Below, in pieces: positions 61,466 to 64,000 of a DNA stretch of 64,000 nt. Made by a program: the position numbers and the translations under genes. The stretch lies in contig JAHNUO010000019.1 in the NCBI GenBank assembly GCA_019787685.1, forward strand, positions 496,001-560,000, in the 5' to 3' direction. The notes under the pieces were generated by a model. It did not search any database. It was not told the DNA's origin and saw nothing but the letters and a program-made list of their open reading frames with translations. The stretch's first letter is position 1. Each line of letters begins with the position of its first letter. The DNA is from Chiua virens (taxonomy: Eukaryota > Basidiomycota > Agaricomycetes > Boletales > Boletaceae).

Positions 61466-63017
61466 AGTAATTGTGTCCCATTGCAGTCTTGATACAGATT
61501 TGTTACAGTAATTGTCTTGTCAATTGTGGTTCTTTGGGTCGTGCTCAGGCTGTCGATGCCGCGCAGTGGGTTCATGTGCAACCTCCGCGTTTAGAGTATT
61601 ACAAGATAAAAATGTTATATAAAAGTACTTGAGCGACTCAGAAATTGATCTCGCCAGTTGCTGATACCCTGCATCTTCCTATACAGTCGCGCTCCGATTT
61701 GCAACGTCCGCTTTCAAGCAGCATGACGTCAGACAAGGAACATACCGCATGCGTCCACTGCGTCACTTCTCAAACTCATCATTGGTGTATATCCATGTCC
61801 TGTACCGTCGTACCCATCGCTTGGCCATGCTTGTGGCACTTTTTGGCGTCTGCTACGCTTGCATGCAAAGCATGCGCATATTGGTTATATTCGACGAGGT
61901 ACAATCACAACGCTCCGTGCGTTCGTATTCTCTCTCTCGCTCATTCGCTCTTATACAGTCAACGCGTCCCAGCGTATCATATTGGAAGGGCGTGGCGCGC
62001 CATACACGCCCAACTAGGATCCAGCTGCATCATCCCAGCTTGACATCGTCCTCGATATCCTCAACGAATCTAATACACATCTCAACACCCTCCGCACAAA
62101 CATTTCCGTCACTTATCTCGCCTACCTACCTCACAGCGGCCTTCACAACCAACGCATGGCCGTCGAAAATGCCCTCACACTCGCACATCTACTCAACCTA
62201 ATCCTGCTTGTTCCACCCGCCTGGCTAGGTCCCAAAACCCTACGTTACGTCCGCTCACACACACACACCTGCATGCTTCAATTAAGCGATAAGCAGCAGG
62301 GGCGACGTCATTGCGCATATATTGCCGTTTGACGTATCAATGGTGGATGAATGCGTGGGTTACATGGCGTACACTCTCGTCCCGTGTGCCTGGCTCGTAA
62401 ATTTTGGTCCGATCGAGGCGCGACAACCGCTGGTGCGCGTCCCGAATGGGACTGTGGAATGGATTGGGGCAACGTTGTGCGTCCGTCCCAACGATACGCT
62501 GTTCTTTCCTTGGTATGGAACCACGCGAATTTCAATTCGAGGACACCCCTGGTCCCACGCAGGAGGGCGACAAGTACCTGAACACTATCTCGATCGATAC
62601 ACTCGCCCAACGGCTTCGTGGCGACATAAGACGCACATGATATTCGAGAACGCTGCCTTGACATTTTCTGCGGAGCGGACTGGAGAAGTCCTTGACAGAA
62701 CGTATATGACTACATACGTGCCGTTTTCAAAAGGGTGCACGGAAGAATGTGAGTGTCGTCTGGTGGAAACCCGTGCGGGACATTCTGGTGATAGATGTGC
62801 AAATGGCATTGGAGCTGAAAGGTGCGTTCTCCTCCAAGTGATTATACTGGATTCCTGACAATCGCAGAATCGGTAGGAAATGGTATGGCACGATTCTCGT
62901 ATTGGCAGAGACCGGACTTGTCGTGCACCCGGGAGGAAGAAGCGACTCGCAACGAGAGCAGCATTTGTAATTTTAGTATTGCTAGCTACTAGTTACATCT
63001 CGCTGGCATGTTACAGC
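61466..63017. other. Stretch without a recognised gene
   Basis: One long ORF (about 62343-62858, plus, containing WLVNFGPIEARQPLVRVPNG) might be coding but resembles nothing I know. A (CA)n-like tract lies at 62253-62271. Confidence 0.3.
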
Positions 63018-64000
63018 TCACTTGCATGCTTCAATTCCAATCTCTTTCAACGTAATGGCCATCACTCGTTCATCATCATCTTTTCTGATCTGCGGATCAC
63101 TTCGAATGCGATGCTCTGTAAGCTGCCGATTCAGATGGCCATGTGGGTAAAACACCTCTCCTTCCTTCCCTCCCCAATCATAGTCAATCAGCGTGACCCG
63201 GTTGTCATCACCGACGAGTATATTGGGACGTCGAAGATCCCCATGAACATACCCAACGGCATGAAAAGACCTTACGAGACCCGTCAGCTGATCCGCCCAA
63301 TTCTTCCTGTCATCGAGGGAACCCTCTGGGTCCAAGGGTTTCGCGTTAGGGACAAGATCCATGGCGATCCCAAGGATATTCCCTGGTAGCTTCCCATAAC
63401 CACGGAGTGTAGGCGCATGACCTTGATCAGAACAGTGCTTGTGTAAACCGATGGAGTAGGAATGGGTGAACTTGATGACGAGCATAGTCCCATCAGCAGA
63501 CCTTGCAAAATAGATATGGCGACCTGGGGTGGCAATGATAGTCTCGACGATTTCGAATCTGATCGAAACACTAGAATCGTCACAGGATGGCAGTTCCGTG
63601 ACTGCTGGGTACATGGCGTTCTTCAGGCGAGGCAAGGGCAGGGTTGAAGCGGCATTTTGAGTGATGGAATGAATAAGATCAACAGCGGCTGCAAATGCAT
63701 TATACATTTGCTCTCGAGCATTTCCATTAACGGCACGATGGCGACACGATAAGGTGAAGGTAAGTTCCGTGTAGTGGACTCGGCCAACGAAGGCTAGAGC
63801 GTAAAATGTTATCATAGGGCCTGATACGAGTCGATAAGTATCACAACGCGCTCGGGAATAAACATAGACTTGCCCACGATAGTTAGACCGAGGGCCGGCA
63901 TCCTCGAACACAACAAATGTTCTTCATCGACTCTGCAGATGAGTTGGTGGTAATAGGCAGATAGCTCAGCAATTGGAATGCTCTTAATGCCCGCCTCCTC
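63018..64000 (-). CDS. Protein-kinase-like protein, C-terminal part, runs off the window
   Basis: The minus-strand reading has the kinase landmarks in order: TMLVIKFTHSYS (VAIK-like lysine), ILGIAMDLVPNAK (hinge), LVRSFHAVGYVHGDLRRPNI (HGD in place of HRD, with the expected Asn) and NRVTLIDYDWGG (DYD in place of DFG). It ends KEIGIEACK, stop. Upstream text includes FEDAGPRSNYRGQVYVYSR. At about 63915 the reading jumps frame (upstream frame: SIPIAELSAYYHQLICRVDE), so there is a 1-2-nt indel or a missed intron near the edge. Such divergent kinase-like domains are abundant in mushrooms, and activity is uncertain. The start lies outside the window. Confidence 0.65.

Overview
The window looks like a chromosomal segment of an Agaricomycete (mushroom-forming basidiomycete). 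The genes are split by many introns of about 50-65 nt with GT..AG borders. The protein families are also typical of these fungi: cerato-platanin, a WD40-TPR-HET fusion, NLR-like STAND proteins, a ULD_2-type ubiquitin-like protein, HNH_2 proteins, a Crinkler-type header and a G1 glutamic peptidase. All gene models were spliced by eye. For most of them the summed exon length divides exactly by three, which is an internal check.

Layout. 1-6.5 kb: decayed material. It holds an NLR N-terminal exon relic and two diverged copies of a gene built from many tiny in-frame exons; the second copy lies behind a Crinkler-type header. 7.5-8.9 kb: an intact 8-exon transaldolase (minus strand). 11.0-11.5 kb: a secreted cerato-platanin. 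12.1-16.6 kb: an 11-exon, about 1322-residue WD40/coiled-coil/TPR/HET protein. 16.9-43.9 kb: a G1 peptidase gene split in two by a 26,159-bp insertion. 46.2-49.4 kb: a frameshifted NLR with TPR-like C-terminus. 50-53 kb: a small conserved protein, a ULD_2-like gene and an orphan SKN1-type membrane N-terminus. 54.3-57.0 kb: an unrecognised decayed locus and an intact Old Yellow Enzyme family oxidoreductase. 57.7-64 kb: a SAP-motif protein, an HNH nuclease-like gene and a kinase-like gene running off the right edge.

The most striking object is the insertion at 17,294-43,452. It is a head-to-tail array of seven Helitron-type units, all in the same orientation, with the same hairpin-bearing end repeated at every junction. 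Two units (7.1 and 6.6 kb) each carry an apparently intact spliced Rep-helicase gene of about 1713 and 1757 residues, with HUH, two-tyrosine and Pif1-helicase motifs. In both, the start codon appears to be split AT^G by an intron. The other five units (2.3-2.7 kb) carry no protein gene and consist mostly of a ~157-bp internal repeat. Removing the array restores a continuous exon across the break in the peptidase gene, which fixes the insertion site to the base.

Several neighbours (NLR, HET fusion, Crinkler header, ULD_2-like, kinase-like) belong to families linked to fungal self/non-self recognition or effector-like functions. Many of them are broken. This fits a fast-evolving, transposon-rich neighbourhood surrounding a few conserved metabolic genes (transaldolase, Old Yellow Enzyme).
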